A stretch of DNA of 64,000 nt from Pseudomonas sp. HN11. Lineage in GTDB: Bacteria > Pseudomonadota > Gammaproteobacteria > Pseudomonadales > Pseudomonadaceae. A model generated the notes under the pieces. It was given only the letters and a program-made list of their open reading frames with translations, searched no databases and was not told the DNA's origin. The stretch is taken from the NCBI RefSeq assembly GCF_021390155.1, contig NZ_CP089985.1, positions 5,095,001 through 5,159,000 on the forward strand. Direction: 5' to 3'. The position numbers and the translations under genes are program-made. Shown in pieces: positions 28,545 to 41,377 of this stretch (positions are counted from its first letter, which is position 1; the number at the start of each line of letters is the position of its first letter).

Positions 28545-29166
28545 CTGCAGTCTCCAGATAATCGTGCAAGATATTGGTCAAAATAGATCTGGGTGGCTCT
28601 TTGTTGCCAACATACATATCAATCGCCTGCAATGCCAGCTGACGGAGCTCAGTGGTCACTATGAAGCCAGCCCTGAGCAACGCCATTATGTCGCCTATAT
28701 CCTGATCAGTGGCTCTGCCCAGTTTTGAGATTGCAATGTCGATGGGCGCAGCTATATGAAGATGCAGTGCAGACTCAAGAGGAAACTCTTCCAGGGGAAA
28801 ACTTCGTTCCCAGTAGTCTTCGTGAAGCGGGCCAAAGCTAGTGTTGTATTGGAGGTCATAGTTCAGCTCCATTACACGGCCAGACTGCTCATCAAAAAAC
28901 TGTTCAGGAAACTCCGCTAATAGCGTCTGAAGGCGCAGCTTGTCTCGAAAATCCGCGCAATAAATCTCCGCATCTACATCAGTGGAAATACGATGGTGTG
29001 TATATAAATGAACTGCACAACCGCCAAAGACAATGACCCTGACGGCGCCAGGCCTTGCCCCCTCAAGCGTCAACTCCACCTCGATGGACTTGAACATTGA
29101 AACCAAGGCTTGCCCTAGTGCGGTACTTGTATTGAGGCTGGGAACAACGGTATCTGGCAATTCCAT
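28528..29166 (-). CDS. Nucleotidyltransferase-fold protein (DUF6036/AbiEii-like)
   Basis: A 212-residue protein with a minimal nucleotidyltransferase signature at about 45-67: VIVFGGCAVHLYTHHRISTDVDAEI. GG is followed after a short helix by R-x-S-T-D-V-D, the metal-binding acidic pair of the Pol-beta superfamily. A later segment PIDIAISKLGRATDQDIGDIMALL (about 150-173) matches the C-terminal part of DUF6036/AbiEii-like proteins as I recall them. Such enzymes act as toxins in some type IV toxin-antitoxin and phage-defence pairs. Here the partner gene follows with a 17-base overlap, and it does not look like AbiEi. The family call is moderately sure; the toxin role is inference. Confidence 0.7.
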   Translation of the reverse strand: MELPDTVVPSLNTSTALGQALVSMFKSIEVELTLEGARPGAVRVIVFGGCAVHLYTHHRISTDVDAEIYCADFRDKLRLQTLLAEFPEQFFDEQSGRVMELNYDLQYNTSFGPLHEDYWERSFPLEEFPLESALHLHIAAPIDIAISKLGRATDQDIGDIMALLRAGFIVTTELRQLALQAIDMYVGNKEPPRSILTNILHDYLETADGQVF

Positions 29167-29219
29167 TATTGAATATCAAACCCGAATGCACGGTTGCAGG
29201 GCGGGCCTTGAGTTCAAAT

Positions 29220-29303
29220 CCCGATCACTGAACTGACAGCGACCGAAGAAGGCTATTGAGGCAGGTTCCGAGGGACAACCTGAAAGGCTTGTGGGAAAGA
29301 TCT
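29220..29303. repeat. Direct repeat copy B (about 84 bp)
   Basis: Related to 27941-28022 in the same orientation, with the identical 22-base core at 29265-29286. It lies 54 bases upstream of the nucleotidyltransferase start codon, so on the minus strand both copies sit in front of small accessory genes. Confidence 0.75.
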
Positions 29304-29321
29304 GACGCGCCTGTCCCAACG

Positions 29322-29405
29322 CCTTCGCGAGCAAGCCCGCTCCCACATTCGACTGCATTCCTTCAGGATAAACGCGGTCGAATGTGGGAGCGGGCTTGCC
29401 TGCGA
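29322..29405. repeat. REP element pair (inverted)
   Basis: CTTCGCGAGCAAGCCCGCTC and inverted GAGCGGGCTTGCCTGCGA about 45 bases later. It is the same family as the REP pairs at 15431, 17317 and 49079, and marks the upstream border of the nucleotidyltransferase segment. Confidence 0.9.
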
Positions 29406-29421
29406 TTAGCCCCACAGCCAA

Positions 29422-29470
29422 CAAAAAACCCGCTGACCAAACTGGCCCAGCGGGTTTCTTGTTTTTGCAG
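29422..29470 (-). terminator. Rho-independent terminator after the YqfO-like gene
   Basis: On the minus strand AAACCCGCTG pairs with CAGCGGGTTT across a loop of about 14 bases, followed by TTTGT. It lies nine bases past the stop at 29479. Confidence 0.8.
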
Positions 29471-29478
29471 CGTGCGAG

Positions 29479-29790
29479 TTAAAAATCCGCCAGCTGCCAC
29501 ACCTCATACGCCGGTGTCTCATACGGATGGCTAAGTTTGAGCGCGGCCACAACAGCCACGATCAATTCATCCGCCACCACCAGCTCAACCTTCCACTCCT
29601 CAACTACTTCAACCTGACCCACCTGCCCAATAAACGGCTGACTGCCGTCCAACGCGCGGAATTGGCCCTGGCCCAGCACTTGCCAGGCGCAGCTGTCGTA
29701 GTTGCCGATGCGCCCACCGCCGGCTGCGAAGACGGCGGTTTTCACCGTCTCCACATGGCTTGCGGGCACAAAGAAGGCGAGCTTGTACAC
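29479..29790 (-). CDS. YqfO/NIF3-domain family protein (stand-alone domain)
   Basis: A 103-residue protein: MYKLAFFVPASHVETVKTAVF, GGGRIGNYDSCAWQ, then HPYETPAYEV near the C terminus. This is the inserted CutA/PII-like domain of NIF3 (YqfO) proteins, present here alone, a form common in Pseudomonas. Its role is unknown; trimeric PII-like folds suggest small-molecule binding. It begins four bases after the purL stop on the same strand and is probably co-transcribed with purL. Confidence 0.85.
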   Translation of the reverse strand: MYKLAFFVPASHVETVKTAVFAAGGGRIGNYDSCAWQVLGQGQFRALDGSQPFIGQVGQVEVVEEWKVELVVADELIVAVVAALKLSHPYETPAYEVWQLADF

Positions 29791-29794
29791 CGTC

Positions 29795-32700
29795 TTAGTT
29801 CACCCACACACGGGCGTTGCGGAACATGCGCATCCAGGCGCCGTCTTCGTTCCACTCTTCCGGACGCCACGAATTCTGCACGGCGCGGAATACACGCTCC
29901 GGGTGCGGCATCATGATGGTCACGCGACCGTCGCGGCTGGTGAGGCCGGTAATCCCGCGCGGCGAGCCGTTCGGGTTGGCCGGGTAGGTCTCGGTGACCT
30001 TGCCGTGGTTGTCGACGAAACGCAGGGCGACGGTGCCGGACAGGTCGGCTTCCAGCAAGGCTTCTTCGCTTTCGAACTCGGCATGGCCTTCACCGTGGGC
30101 GATGGCGATTGGCATGCGCGAACCGGCCATGCCTTGCAGGAAGATCGAGTTGGACTCCTGCACCTGCACCATGGCGACACGGGCTTCGAACTGCTCGGAA
30201 CGGTTACGCACAAAGTGCGGCCAGAACTCGCTGCCCGGGATCAGTTCGCTGAGGTTGGACATCATCTGGCAACCGTTGCACACACCCAGGGTGAAGCTGT
30301 CGTTGCGCTCGAAGAAGCCTTGGAACGCGTCGCGGGCACGGCTGTTGAACAGCGCTGACTTGGCCCAGCCTTCACCGGCACCCAGCACGTCGCCGTAGGA
30401 GAAACCGCCGCAGGCCACCAGGCCTTTGAACTCGTTGAGGTCGACGCGACCGGCAAGGATGTCGCTCATGTGCACGTCGATCGCATTGAAGCCGGCGCGG
30501 TCGAACGCGGCCGCCATTTCCACCTGGCCGTTGACGCCCTGCTCACGCAGCACGGCAACTTGTGGGCGAATGCCTTTCTTGATGTAAGGCGCGGCAATGT
30601 CCTGGTTGACGTCGAAGCTGAGCTTGGTGCTCAGGCCCGGGTTGTCTTCTTCCAGGATCACGTCGAATTCCTGCTCGGCGCACTCAACGTTGTCGCGCAG
30701 GCGTTGGATCTGATAGCTGGTCTCGGCCCACTGGCGTTGCAGCAAACGACGCTGACCGGCAAACACGGTGTCGCCGTTGAACGAGATATTGATCTCGCCA
30801 TTGTTGATCGGCTGGCCGATCACGGCCACGCAGTCGTCCAGGCCAGCAGCGCTGAATTGGGCGAGCACGTCCGGGGTAGCGTCCTGGCGAACCTGGATCA
30901 CCGCGCCCAACTCTTCGTTGAACAGGATGCCGTTGATCTCGGCAGCATCCTCGGCAACGCTGTCGAGCACGATGTTCAGGCCACAGTGACCGGCGAAGGC
31001 CATCTCGACAACGCTGGTCAGCAATCCACCGTCGGAACGGTCGTGGTAAGCCAGCAGGTGGCCGTCGGCATTCAGGCCCTGGATCACGGCGAAGAAGGCT
31101 TTCAGGTCTTCGGCGTCATCGACGTCCGGTGCCTGCTTGCCGAGCTTGCCATGAGTCTGCGCCAGGATCGACGCGCCCATGCGGTTCTGGCCACGGCCCA
31201 GGTCGATCAGGATCAGATCGGTGGTGCCTTTGTCCATGCGCAGTTGCGGGGTCAGGGTCTGGCGGATGTCGGTGACCGGTGCGAAACCGGTGACGATCAG
31301 CGACAGCGGCGAGGTGACTGTCTTGTCGACGCCGTCTTCGTTCCAACGGGTGGCCATGGACATGGAGTCCTTGCCCACCGGAATGGTGATGCCCAGTTCC
31401 GGGCACAGCTCCATGCCGACTGCCTTGACGGTGTCGTACAGACGCGCGTCTTCACCCGGGTGACCGGCAGCGGACATCCAGTTTGCCGACAGTTTGATGT
31501 CGGACAATTTACCGATGCGCGAAGCCGCGATGTTGGTGAGCGTTTCACCAATCGCCATGCGGCCCGACGCCGGAGCGTCGAGCAGGGCCAGCGGCGTGCG
31601 CTCGCCCATGGCCATGGCTTCACCGGTGTAGACGTCGAAGCTGGCGGCGGTGACGGCAACGTCAGCCACTGGAACCTGCCACGGGCCGACCATTTGGTCA
31701 CGAGCCACCAGGCCGGTGATGGTGCGGTCGCCGATGGTGATCAGGAAACTTTTGCTCGCCACGGCCGGGTGGTGCAGCACGCGCTCGATGCTGTCGGCCA
31801 GTTCCAGCGTGCTTGGGTCGAAATCATCGCCCAGCTCGGCTTCACGTACCGCTGAACGGTGCATGCGCGGGGCCTTGCCCAGCAGCACTTCCAGCGGCAT
31901 GTCGACCGGGCTGTTACCGAAGTGGCTGTCTGTAACAGTCAGTTGCGGCTCGGCAGTGGCTTCGCCGACCACGGCGAATGGGCAGCGCTCGCGTTCGCAG
32001 ATGGCCTGGAAGCGCGCGAAGTCTTCTGCACCAACCGCCAGAACGTAACGCTCCTGGGATTCGTTGCTCCAGATTTCGTGCGGAGCCATGCCTGGCTCGT
32101 CGTTTGGAATGTTGCGCAGTTCGAAACGGCCACCACGGTCGCCATCGTTGACCAGTTCCGGAAAGGCGTTGGACAAACCACCGGCGCCGACGTCGTGGAT
32201 GAAGCTGATCGGGTTCTTGTCACCCAACTGCCAGCAACGGTCGATGACTTCCTGGCAGCGACGTTCCATCTCCGGGTTTTCGCGCTGTACGGAAGCGAAG
32301 TCCAGGTCCGCCGAGCTGGTGCCGGTGGCCATGGAGGAAGCCGCGCCGCCGCCCAGGCCGATCAGCATCGCCGGGCCGCCGAGCACGATCAGCTTGGAGC
32401 CGACCAGGATCTCGCCTTTCTTGACGTGCTCTTCACGGATGTTGCCCATGCCGCCGGCCAACATGATTGGCTTGTGGTAGCCGCGCACTTCATCGCCACG
32501 CGGGGTGGTGATGGATTGTTCGAAGGTACGGAAGTAACCGGTCAGCGCCGGACGCCCGAATTCGTTGTTGAACGCAGCGCCGCCCAGCGGGCCTTCGATC
32601 ATGATGTCCAGCGCGTTGACGATGCGCTCAGGCTTGCCGTACGGCACTTCCCATGGCTGTTCAAAGCCTGGGATCTGCAGGTTGGATACGGTGAAACCGG

Positions 32701-33691
32701 TCAGGCCCGCCTTTGGCTTGGCGCCTCGGCCGGTAGCGCCTTCGTCACGGATTTCGCCGCCGGAACCGGTGGCTGCGCCCGGGAACGGGGCAATCGCGGT
32801 CGGGTGGTTGTGGGTCTCAACCTTCATCAGAATGTGCACCGGCTCCTGCACCGCGCCGTACTGGCGGGTTGCAGGGTCCGGGAAAAAACGGCCGGCGACG
32901 GAGCCGACGATCACCGAAGCGTTGTCCTTATAAGCCGACAGAACGCCTTCGCTGTGCATCACGTAGGTGTTCTTGATCATGCCGAACAGGCTTTTTTCCT
33001 GGCTTTCGCCGTCGATGTCCCAACTGGCGTTGAAAATCTTGTGACGGCAGTGCTCGGAGTTGGCCTGGGCAAACATCATCAGTTCGATGTCGTGCGGATT
33101 GCGCTTCAAGCCGTTGAAGGCGTTGACCAGGTAGTCGATCTCGTCTTCGGCCAGGGCCAGGCCCAACTCGGTGTTGGCCTTCTCGAGGGCGGCGCGACCA
33201 CCGCCAAGCACGTCAATCGCGGTCAGCGGCTTGGGCTCGGCGTGGCTGAACAGGCCGGCAGCCTGTTCCAACTGGCTGACGATGATCTGGGTCATGCGGT
33301 CGTGCAGGCTGCTGGCGATCAGCTCGGCTTCGGCATCGCTGAACTGGCCGGCGACGTAGAAAGCGATACCACGCTCCAGGCGCTGGATTTTCTCCAGGCC
33401 GCAGTTGCGGGCGATATCGCTGGCCTTGCTCGACCAGGGCGAGATGGTGCCGAACCGCGGCAGAACCAGGAACAAGCGGCCGTCAGGCTCTTGAACCGGA
33501 ACGCTTGGGCCGTACTTCAGAAGGCGTGCCAGCACTTGCTGCTCGTCGGCGGTCAATACGCCGGTAACGTCGGCGAAGTGAGCAAATTCAGCGTACAGGC
33601 CTGTAACAGCTGGAACCTTCTGGCTCAGTTGCTCAAGGAGTTTGCTGTGGCGAAAGGCAGAAAGGGCAGGAGCGCCGCGCAGGATCAACAT
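29795..33691 (-). CDS. purL: Phosphoribosylformylglycinamidine synthase
   Basis: A 1298-residue single-chain enzyme converting FGAR, glutamine and ATP to FGAM in purine synthesis. In order: PurS-like N-terminal domain, linker, and a tandem AIRS-like synthetase half pair with [43 protein letters not shown] and [15 protein letters not shown]. The glutaminase domain (from about residue 1040) has the nucleophile in [12 protein letters not shown] and [17 protein letters not shown] at its start. The frame opens at 33763, but the ATG at 33691 gives the standard start [14 protein letters not shown]. Length is normal. It is divergent from mltF. Confidence 0.98.
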   Translation of the reverse strand: MLILRGAPALSAFRHSKLLEQLSQKVPAVTGLYAEFAHFADVTGVLTADEQQVLARLLKYGPSVPVQEPDGRLFLVLPRFGTISPWSSKASDIARNCGLEKIQRLERGIAFYVAGQFSDAEAELIASSLHDRMTQIIVSQLEQAAGLFSHAEPKPLTAIDVLGGGRAALEKANTELGLALAEDEIDYLVNAFNGLKRNPHDIELMMFAQANSEHCRHKIFNASWDIDGESQEKSLFGMIKNTYVMHSEGVLSAYKDNASVIVGSVAGRFFPDPATRQYGAVQEPVHILMKVETHNHPTAIAPFPGAATGSGGEIRDEGATGRGAKPKAGLTGFTVSNLQIPGFEQPWEVPYGKPERIVNALDIMIEGPLGGAAFNNEFGRPALTGYFRTFEQSITTPRGDEVRGYHKPIMLAGGMGNIREEHVKKGEILVGSKLIVLGGPAMLIGLGGGAASSMATGTSSADLDFASVQRENPEMERRCQEVIDRCWQLGDKNPISFIHDVGAGGLSNAFPELVNDGDRGGRFELRNIPNDEPGMAPHEIWSNESQERYVLAVGAEDFARFQAICERERCPFAVVGEATAEPQLTVTDSHFGNSPVDMPLEVLLGKAPRMHRSAVREAELGDDFDPSTLELADSIERVLHHPAVASKSFLITIGDRTITGLVARDQMVGPWQVPVADVAVTAASFDVYTGEAMAMGERTPLALLDAPASGRMAIGETLTNIAASRIGKLSDIKLSANWMSAAGHPGEDARLYDTVKAVGMELCPELGITIPVGKDSMSMATRWNEDGVDKTVTSPLSLIVTGFAPVTDIRQTLTPQLRMDKGTTDLILIDLGRGQNRMGASILAQTHGKLGKQAPDVDDAEDLKAFFAVIQGLNADGHLLAYHDRSDGGLLTSVVEMAFAGHCGLNIVLDSVAEDAAEINGILFNEELGAVIQVRQDATPDVLAQFSAAGLDDCVAVIGQPINNGEINISFNGDTVFAGQRRLLQRQWAETSYQIQRLRDNVECAEQEFDVILEEDNPGLSTKLSFDVNQDIAAPYIKKGIRPQVAVLREQGVNGQVEMAAAFDRAGFNAIDVHMSDILAGRVDLNEFKGLVACGGFSYGDVLGAGEGWAKSALFNSRARDAFQGFFERNDSFTLGVCNGCQMMSNLSELIPGSEFWPHFVRNRSEQFEARVAMVQVQESNSIFLQGMAGSRMPIAIAHGEGHAEFESEEALLEADLSGTVALRFVDNHGKVTETYPANPNGSPRGITGLTSRDGRVTIMMPHPERVFRAVQNSWRPEEWNEDGAWMRMFRNARVWVN

Positions 33692-33741
33692 CTTCGGGAC
33701 AGCCTCGGGAAGGGGGTGTGCTTTGAGGCCGTGCATTCTAG

Positions 33742-35439
<1,698 letters not shown>

Positions 35440-35456
35440 GAACACTGCAGGACCTA

Positions 35457-35546
35457 TGTGGGAGCGGCCTTGCTCGCGAAGGGGGAGTATCAGTCGATAC
35501 ATCGGCTGACTGATACTCCCCCTTCGCGAGCAAGCCCGCTCGCACA
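35457..35546. repeat. REP pair fused into a long perfect hairpin
   Basis: Inverted REP ends (GTGGGAGCGGCCTTGCTCGC and GCGAGCAAGCCCGCTCGCAC) surround an additional inverted sequence. Arms of 27 bases (35469-35495 and 35508-35534) are perfectly complementary around a 12-base loop, so it extrudes far more strongly than ordinary REP pairs. It lies between the convergent mltF and EIIB-like genes and may terminate both. Confidence 0.85.
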
Positions 35547-35564
35547 TTTACATCTCCACTTGGC

Positions 35565-35843
35565 TTAGAGACCGGTGAGCAGATGGACAACGCCAGTCGT
35601 CAACACCATCACCCCAGGCACACCTGCCGCTCTTAACGCCGCCTCATCCATCCGCCCCGCATCCTGCAACTGTACCCGCACCCGCGTCAGCGCCACTCGC
35701 TGCTGCGACTTGAGGTTTTCCACGCCGCCCAGCGCGCTGAGTACTTCGGCTGGCAGTAGACCCTGCGTCGGTGGTGCTACGGTCTCGGCGATCAAATCCG
35801 GGGTCAGTGCCTTCCAGAATGCCCGTTGTAATTTCTCGAACAT
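35565..35843 (-). CDS. Stand-alone PTS EIIB-like protein without the active-site cysteine
   Basis: A 92-residue protein starting MFEKLQRAFWKALTPDLIAET. The part from residue 33 (EVLSALGGVENLKSQQRVALTRVRVQL) aligns with glucose-type EIIB domains (ALGG-ENL---GACTTRLRL). The position of the phosphorylated cysteine is alanine (A51) and no cysteine exists in the protein. It resembles the second, also cysteine-free, EIIB-like domain of NagE encoded at 25718. It follows the fused EIIA-HPr-EI gene by two bases and is the last gene of the trehalose operon. It cannot relay phosphate in the usual way, so a regulatory or structural role is more likely. Confidence 0.8.
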   Translation of the reverse strand: MFEKLQRAFWKALTPDLIAETVAPPTQGLLPAEVLSALGGVENLKSQQRVALTRVRVQLQDAGRMDEAALRAAGVPGVMVLTTGVVHLLTGL

Positions 35844-35845
35844 AC

Positions 35846-38362
35846 TCAGTGCTCCACGACAGGTGAGGTTTCAACGGTGGCCGCTTGATATTGGCGCAAG
35901 GCTTCACGCACCTGGGCGGCCTCTTCCAGGTCCAGGACCTGGCGGGCGAAGATCTGGCAGTCGGCCAGGTCCAGCTCGCGCACAGTGGCCTTGATGGTGG
36001 GGATCAGCGGCACGCTGACCGACAACTCGTCCACGCCCAGGCCGATCAACACGGGCACGGCCAGTGCTTCAGACGCCAATGCACCACATACGCCCACCCA
36101 CTTGCCGTGGGCATGGGCGGCCTTGACCGTGGTGGAGATCAGGCGCAGCACGGCCGGATGGAAGCTGTCGGCCTGGCTGGCCAGGCGCGGGTGGTCGCGG
36201 TCCATGGCTAGCGTGTATTGGGTCAGGTCGTTGGTGCCGATGGAGAAAAAATCCACATGGGGCGCGAACACATCCGCCATCACCGCGGCGGACGGCACTT
36301 CAATCATGATGCCCAGCTTTGGCAACTCAGTGAGCCCCAACGCCAGCGCCTCCTCTTCAAGGATCTTGCGCGCCAGGTGCAGCTCAGCCAGCAGGCTGAC
36401 CATCGGCAACATGATATGCAGGCGCGCAAACCCGGCACTGGCGAGGATCGCACGCAATTGTTCGCGCAATAGCTCCGGGCGCTCCAAGCATAAACGGATG
36501 CCGCGCAGGCCGAGGAAGGGGTTGGTCTCGGCGTCCATCGGCACATAAGCCAAGGGCTTGTCGCCACCGACATCGAGGGTGCGCACCACCAGGTTGCGCT
36601 CGATGCCCAGGGCACGGGCGATCGCGGTGTAGGTCGCGGCTTGTTCGTCAGGGCCAGGCGCGCGGTTGCGGTCCAAGTAGAGAAATTCCGAGCGCAACAG
36701 GCCGACACCTTCGCCGCCGAGGGTCAGGGATTGCTCGACCTCCTGCAATGAAGCCACGTTGGCAGTGACTTCGACGTGATGACCGTCGCGGGTAGTGGCG
36801 GGTAACGAGGCCTGCGCCACGTCGCGCTGATGGCGGAGCACTTGTTGTTTGCGCGCCGCTTCCAATTGCTCAATTTCGGCCAGGTTCGGCTCCAGGTGCA
36901 ATTCACCTTTGTCGGCATCAAGCAGCACCTGCTTGCCATTGGCCAACGCCAGTACTTGGACTGGAACGCCGCAAATAGCCGGCAGGCCAAGGGCGCGGGC
37001 GAGAATTGCGACATGGCTGGTAGCGCCGCCGCCGACCGTGACAAAACCCAGCACCTTGCGTGTATTCAGACTGGCCGTCTGCGAAGGCGTCAGTTGTTCG
37101 GCGATCAGGATCGCACGCTCCGGCAAGTCCCAGGCGCTGTCCTGAATGCCCAGGATCAGTTTCAGCACGCGCTGGCCGACGTCCGCCAGATCTGCGGCAC
37201 GCTCGGCGATCAGTGCGTTGCCCAATCCCTGGAATAGCTTGACGGTCGCGAGCGTCGCACTGTTCCAGGCAAACGCGGCACTTTTGCCTTCAGCCAGCAG
37301 GCGGTTGGCGTGTTCCAGCAGGGTCGGGTCTTCAAGCAATTCCTGATGGGCGCGGAAAATCTCCGCCTGAGCACTGCCGGCAGCCTTATCCTGCAACGCC
37401 TGCAACGCTTCAGTGGCGGCGCGCAGGCCACGGGTCAAAGCAACACGTTCCGTTGCTTCGCCCGAGCCTTGCTTCGTGATGAGCAGCTCCGGCTCAGTCA
37501 CTTGAACCACCTGACCAAACGCCGAGCCCGGTGATGCACACACACCCTTTAGCATCGACGCCGACAACACCGTCGCGACCGGTTCAGCAACTGTCGTCAC
37601 GACCTCGCCACAGCCCTCAGCCAACAAGGCTACCAGCGCAGTGATCGCCACCTCGGCCTCCTCCCCCGCCGCGCTCACCTGCAACGTGTCGCCCTGCACG
37701 GTTTGGAGTGCCATGATCGCCACCAGCGACTTCGCGTTCGCGCTCTGGGTTTGCTTGTGCAGGTAAATACTCGCGTTGAAACCTTTCGCCGCCTGGGCGA
37801 ACACCGCCGCTGGGCGAGCGTGCAAACCATTGGCATTGGGCAACGTCAGCGGTTTGGAGAACAGCGCCTCGCCCTCCTCGTCGTCCGCTGCTTCCACGGC
37901 CTCACCTGGGGATAACTGCAAAAGCGGCTGGCCCGTTTCCACCAAACCATCTGCCAACAGGCTAAACGGCTCGCCGCTGACCACCAGCATCAGGGTCAGC
38001 AAACTCCGTGCGTTGAGCGCCACGTAGTCGGCGTCGAATTCGATCAACGGCTGCCCGGCTTCCACCCGCTGCCCTTCCTGCACCAGCCGGGTGAAGCCCT
38101 GGCCCGCCAGGTTCACAGTGTCCAGGCCTATATGCATCAGCACCTGAACACCGTTGTCATCGGTGACACTGACCGCATGCCCACTGTCCTGGATATTGCT
38201 GATCACTCCGGCCAGCGGCGCGCACAGCGTCTGCGACGTGGGGTCGATGCACAGGCCATCGCCGATCAGGCGGCTGGAGAAAACCGGGTCAGGCACTTTG
38301 TCCAGCGCCAGCAGCACACCCGACAAGGGCGCCAGCAATTCCAGGGGTTGAGTTGTGGTCAT
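35846..38362 (-). CDS. Fused PTS protein EIIA(Glc-type)-HPr-EI for the trehalose system
   Basis: An 838-residue cytoplasmic phosphotransferase. EIIA is about 5-155, with H77 in LMHIGLDTVNLAGQGF. HPr is about 168-255, with H181 in NGLHARPAAVFAQ. Enzyme I is about 270-838, with H450 in GGGATSHVAILARALGLPA, the block GVGLLRSEFLYLDRNRAP and the late motif GTNDLTQYTLAMDRDHPRLA. It should energise TreB, which has EIIB and EIIC but no EIIA. Layout and length match the fusion at 23165, so the two are paralogues serving different sugars. It lies between the porin gene and the EIIB-like gene on the same strand. Confidence 0.93.
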   Translation of the reverse strand: MTTTQPLELLAPLSGVLLALDKVPDPVFSSRLIGDGLCIDPTSQTLCAPLAGVISNIQDSGHAVSVTDDNGVQVLMHIGLDTVNLAGQGFTRLVQEGQRVEAGQPLIEFDADYVALNARSLLTLMLVVSGEPFSLLADGLVETGQPLLQLSPGEAVEAADDEEGEALFSKPLTLPNANGLHARPAAVFAQAAKGFNASIYLHKQTQSANAKSLVAIMALQTVQGDTLQVSAAGEEAEVAITALVALLAEGCGEVVTTVAEPVATVLSASMLKGVCASPGSAFGQVVQVTEPELLITKQGSGEATERVALTRGLRAATEALQALQDKAAGSAQAEIFRAHQELLEDPTLLEHANRLLAEGKSAAFAWNSATLATVKLFQGLGNALIAERAADLADVGQRVLKLILGIQDSAWDLPERAILIAEQLTPSQTASLNTRKVLGFVTVGGGATSHVAILARALGLPAICGVPVQVLALANGKQVLLDADKGELHLEPNLAEIEQLEAARKQQVLRHQRDVAQASLPATTRDGHHVEVTANVASLQEVEQSLTLGGEGVGLLRSEFLYLDRNRAPGPDEQAATYTAIARALGIERNLVVRTLDVGGDKPLAYVPMDAETNPFLGLRGIRLCLERPELLREQLRAILASAGFARLHIMLPMVSLLAELHLARKILEEEALALGLTELPKLGIMIEVPSAAVMADVFAPHVDFFSIGTNDLTQYTLAMDRDHPRLASQADSFHPAVLRLISTTVKAAHAHGKWVGVCGALASEALAVPVLIGLGVDELSVSVPLIPTIKATVRELDLADCQIFARQVLDLEEAAQVREALRQYQAATVETSPVVEH

Positions 38363-38411
38363 GACTTCACCTGCTGTTTTGTTCTGTAAATATCATTGAG
38401 TGGAGGAAGGA

Positions 38412-39701
<1,290 letters not shown>

Positions 39702-41348
39702 TTAACCTTTGAGGTGCAGCACAAACGATTCGTAAGGGCGCAACGTCACCGTGGCAGTACGTTGCGGGCAGTCGGGGTAGTTGCTGATCAGCAGGCGCTG
39801 TTCGCTGGCGGGATTGATAACCCCGTCCGGCAGTTGGATTTCGCAGGGCGCGCCGTAGAAGTTATTCAGCACCAACAGGCGTTCCCCATGGCCTTCGCGC
39901 GTGTAGGCCCAGACCTGCAAGTGGTCTTGCAACAGTTGGCGATATACGCCCTCCTGGATCAGCGGTTCACGACGACGCAAGGCAATCAGCGCGCGGTAGT
40001 GATGCAGCACTGAGTCCGGGTCATCCAGTTGGCTTTCGACATTGATCTGCGCCGCATTGGCCGGAATGCCGATCCACGGCTCACCGCTGCTGAAACCGGC
40101 GTTTTCCCCGGCATTCCACTGCATCGGCGTACGGCCGTTGTCGCGGGACTTCTGCATGATCGCCGCCATGCTTGATGCCTCGGACTCACCCGCATCGCGC
40201 TTGAGACGGAAGATGTTCAGGGTCTCCACATCGCGGTATTGCGAGATGTTGTCGAAGCCTGGATTGGTCATGCCCAACTCTTCGCCCTGATACACATACG
40301 GCGTGCCCTGGAGGAAGTGCAGCGCCGTCGCCAGCATCTTGGCTGAGACCACGCGATGCTCGCCGTCATTGCCGAAACGCGAGACCACCCGCGGCTGGTC
40401 GTGGTTACACCAGAACAGTGCGTTCCAGCCGCCACCGGCCTGCATGCCCAATTGCCAGTCGGAGAAGATCTGCTTGAGTTGCAGGAAGTCAAAATCAGCC
40501 TTCACCCATTTCCGCAGGTTCGGGTAATCGACTTTCAGGTGATGAAAGTTGAAGGTCATCGACAGCTCTTTCGACTCCGGCCGCGAGTAGCGGATACAGT
40601 GTTCCAGGCTGGTGGACGACATCTCGCCGACGTTGATCAGGTCATGCCCTTCGAAGACTTCGCGGTGCATTTCCTGCAGGTACGCGTGCACGTTCGGGCC
40701 GTCGGTGTAGAAACGGCGGCCGTCGGTATCGTCCTCAGGGAAATCGGCGGGTTTGGAGATCAGGTTGATCACGTCCAGGCGGAAACCGCCCACGCCCTTG
40801 TCGCGCCAGAAGCGCATCAGCTTGAACACTTCGGCGCGCACCTTGGGGTTGTCCCAATTGAGGTCGGCCTGGGTGTGGTCGAACAGGTGCAGGAAGTACT
40901 GCCCGGTTTGCGCCTCGTATTCCCAGGCCGATCCGCCGAACTTGGATTCCCAGTTATTCGGCTGGTCGCGCCAGATGTAGAAGTCGCGGTACGGGTTATC
41001 GAGGCTGCTGCGCGCCTGCTGGAACCACTCGTGTTCGATAGAGGTGTGGTTGACCACGATATCCAGCATCAGCTTGATGCCACGCTTGGCCGCTTCGCTG
41101 ATCAGCAAGTCGCAGTCGGCCATGGTCCCGTAGCTGGGGTCGATGGCGTAGTAGTCGCTGATGTCGTAGCCGTTGTCGCGCTGCGGCGAGCGCAGGAACG
41201 GCGTAATCCACAGGCAGTCGACGCCCAGCCATTTGAGGTAGTCGAGTTTGTCCACGATGCCCAGCAGGTCACCGGTGGCGTTACCCGCGTGGCTGTGGAA
41301 GCTTTTCGGATAGATCTGGTAGATCACCGAGTGTTGCCAGTCTTGCAT
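39702..41348 (-). CDS. treC: Alpha,alpha-phosphotrehalase (trehalose-6-phosphate hydrolase)
   Basis: A 548-residue GH13 enzyme splitting trehalose-6-phosphate to glucose and glucose-6-phosphate in the cytoplasm. MQDWQHSVIYQIYPKSFHS starts the barrel. The conserved regions are DIVVNHTSIEHEWFQ, GGFRLDVINLISKP with the nucleophile Asp, LINVGEMSST with the acid/base Glu, and FWCNHDQPRVVSRFG. AAGGAG precedes the ATG at 41348; the frame opens five codons earlier. It lies 29 bases after treB in the operon. Specificity for the phosphorylated sugar is supported by the adjacent trehalose PTS permease. Confidence 0.95.
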   Translation of the reverse strand: MQDWQHSVIYQIYPKSFHSHAGNATGDLLGIVDKLDYLKWLGVDCLWITPFLRSPQRDNGYDISDYYAIDPSYGTMADCDLLISEAAKRGIKLMLDIVVNHTSIEHEWFQQARSSLDNPYRDFYIWRDQPNNWESKFGGSAWEYEAQTGQYFLHLFDHTQADLNWDNPKVRAEVFKLMRFWRDKGVGGFRLDVINLISKPADFPEDDTDGRRFYTDGPNVHAYLQEMHREVFEGHDLINVGEMSSTSLEHCIRYSRPESKELSMTFNFHHLKVDYPNLRKWVKADFDFLQLKQIFSDWQLGMQAGGGWNALFWCNHDQPRVVSRFGNDGEHRVVSAKMLATALHFLQGTPYVYQGEELGMTNPGFDNISQYRDVETLNIFRLKRDAGESEASSMAAIMQKSRDNGRTPMQWNAGENAGFSSGEPWIGIPANAAQINVESQLDDPDSVLHHYRALIALRRREPLIQEGVYRQLLQDHLQVWAYTREGHGERLLVLNNFYGAPCEIQLPDGVINPASEQRLLISNYPDCPQRTATVTLRPYESFVLHLKG

Positions 41349-41377
41349 GGTGGACTCCTTCAATGTGAAAACGCTGG

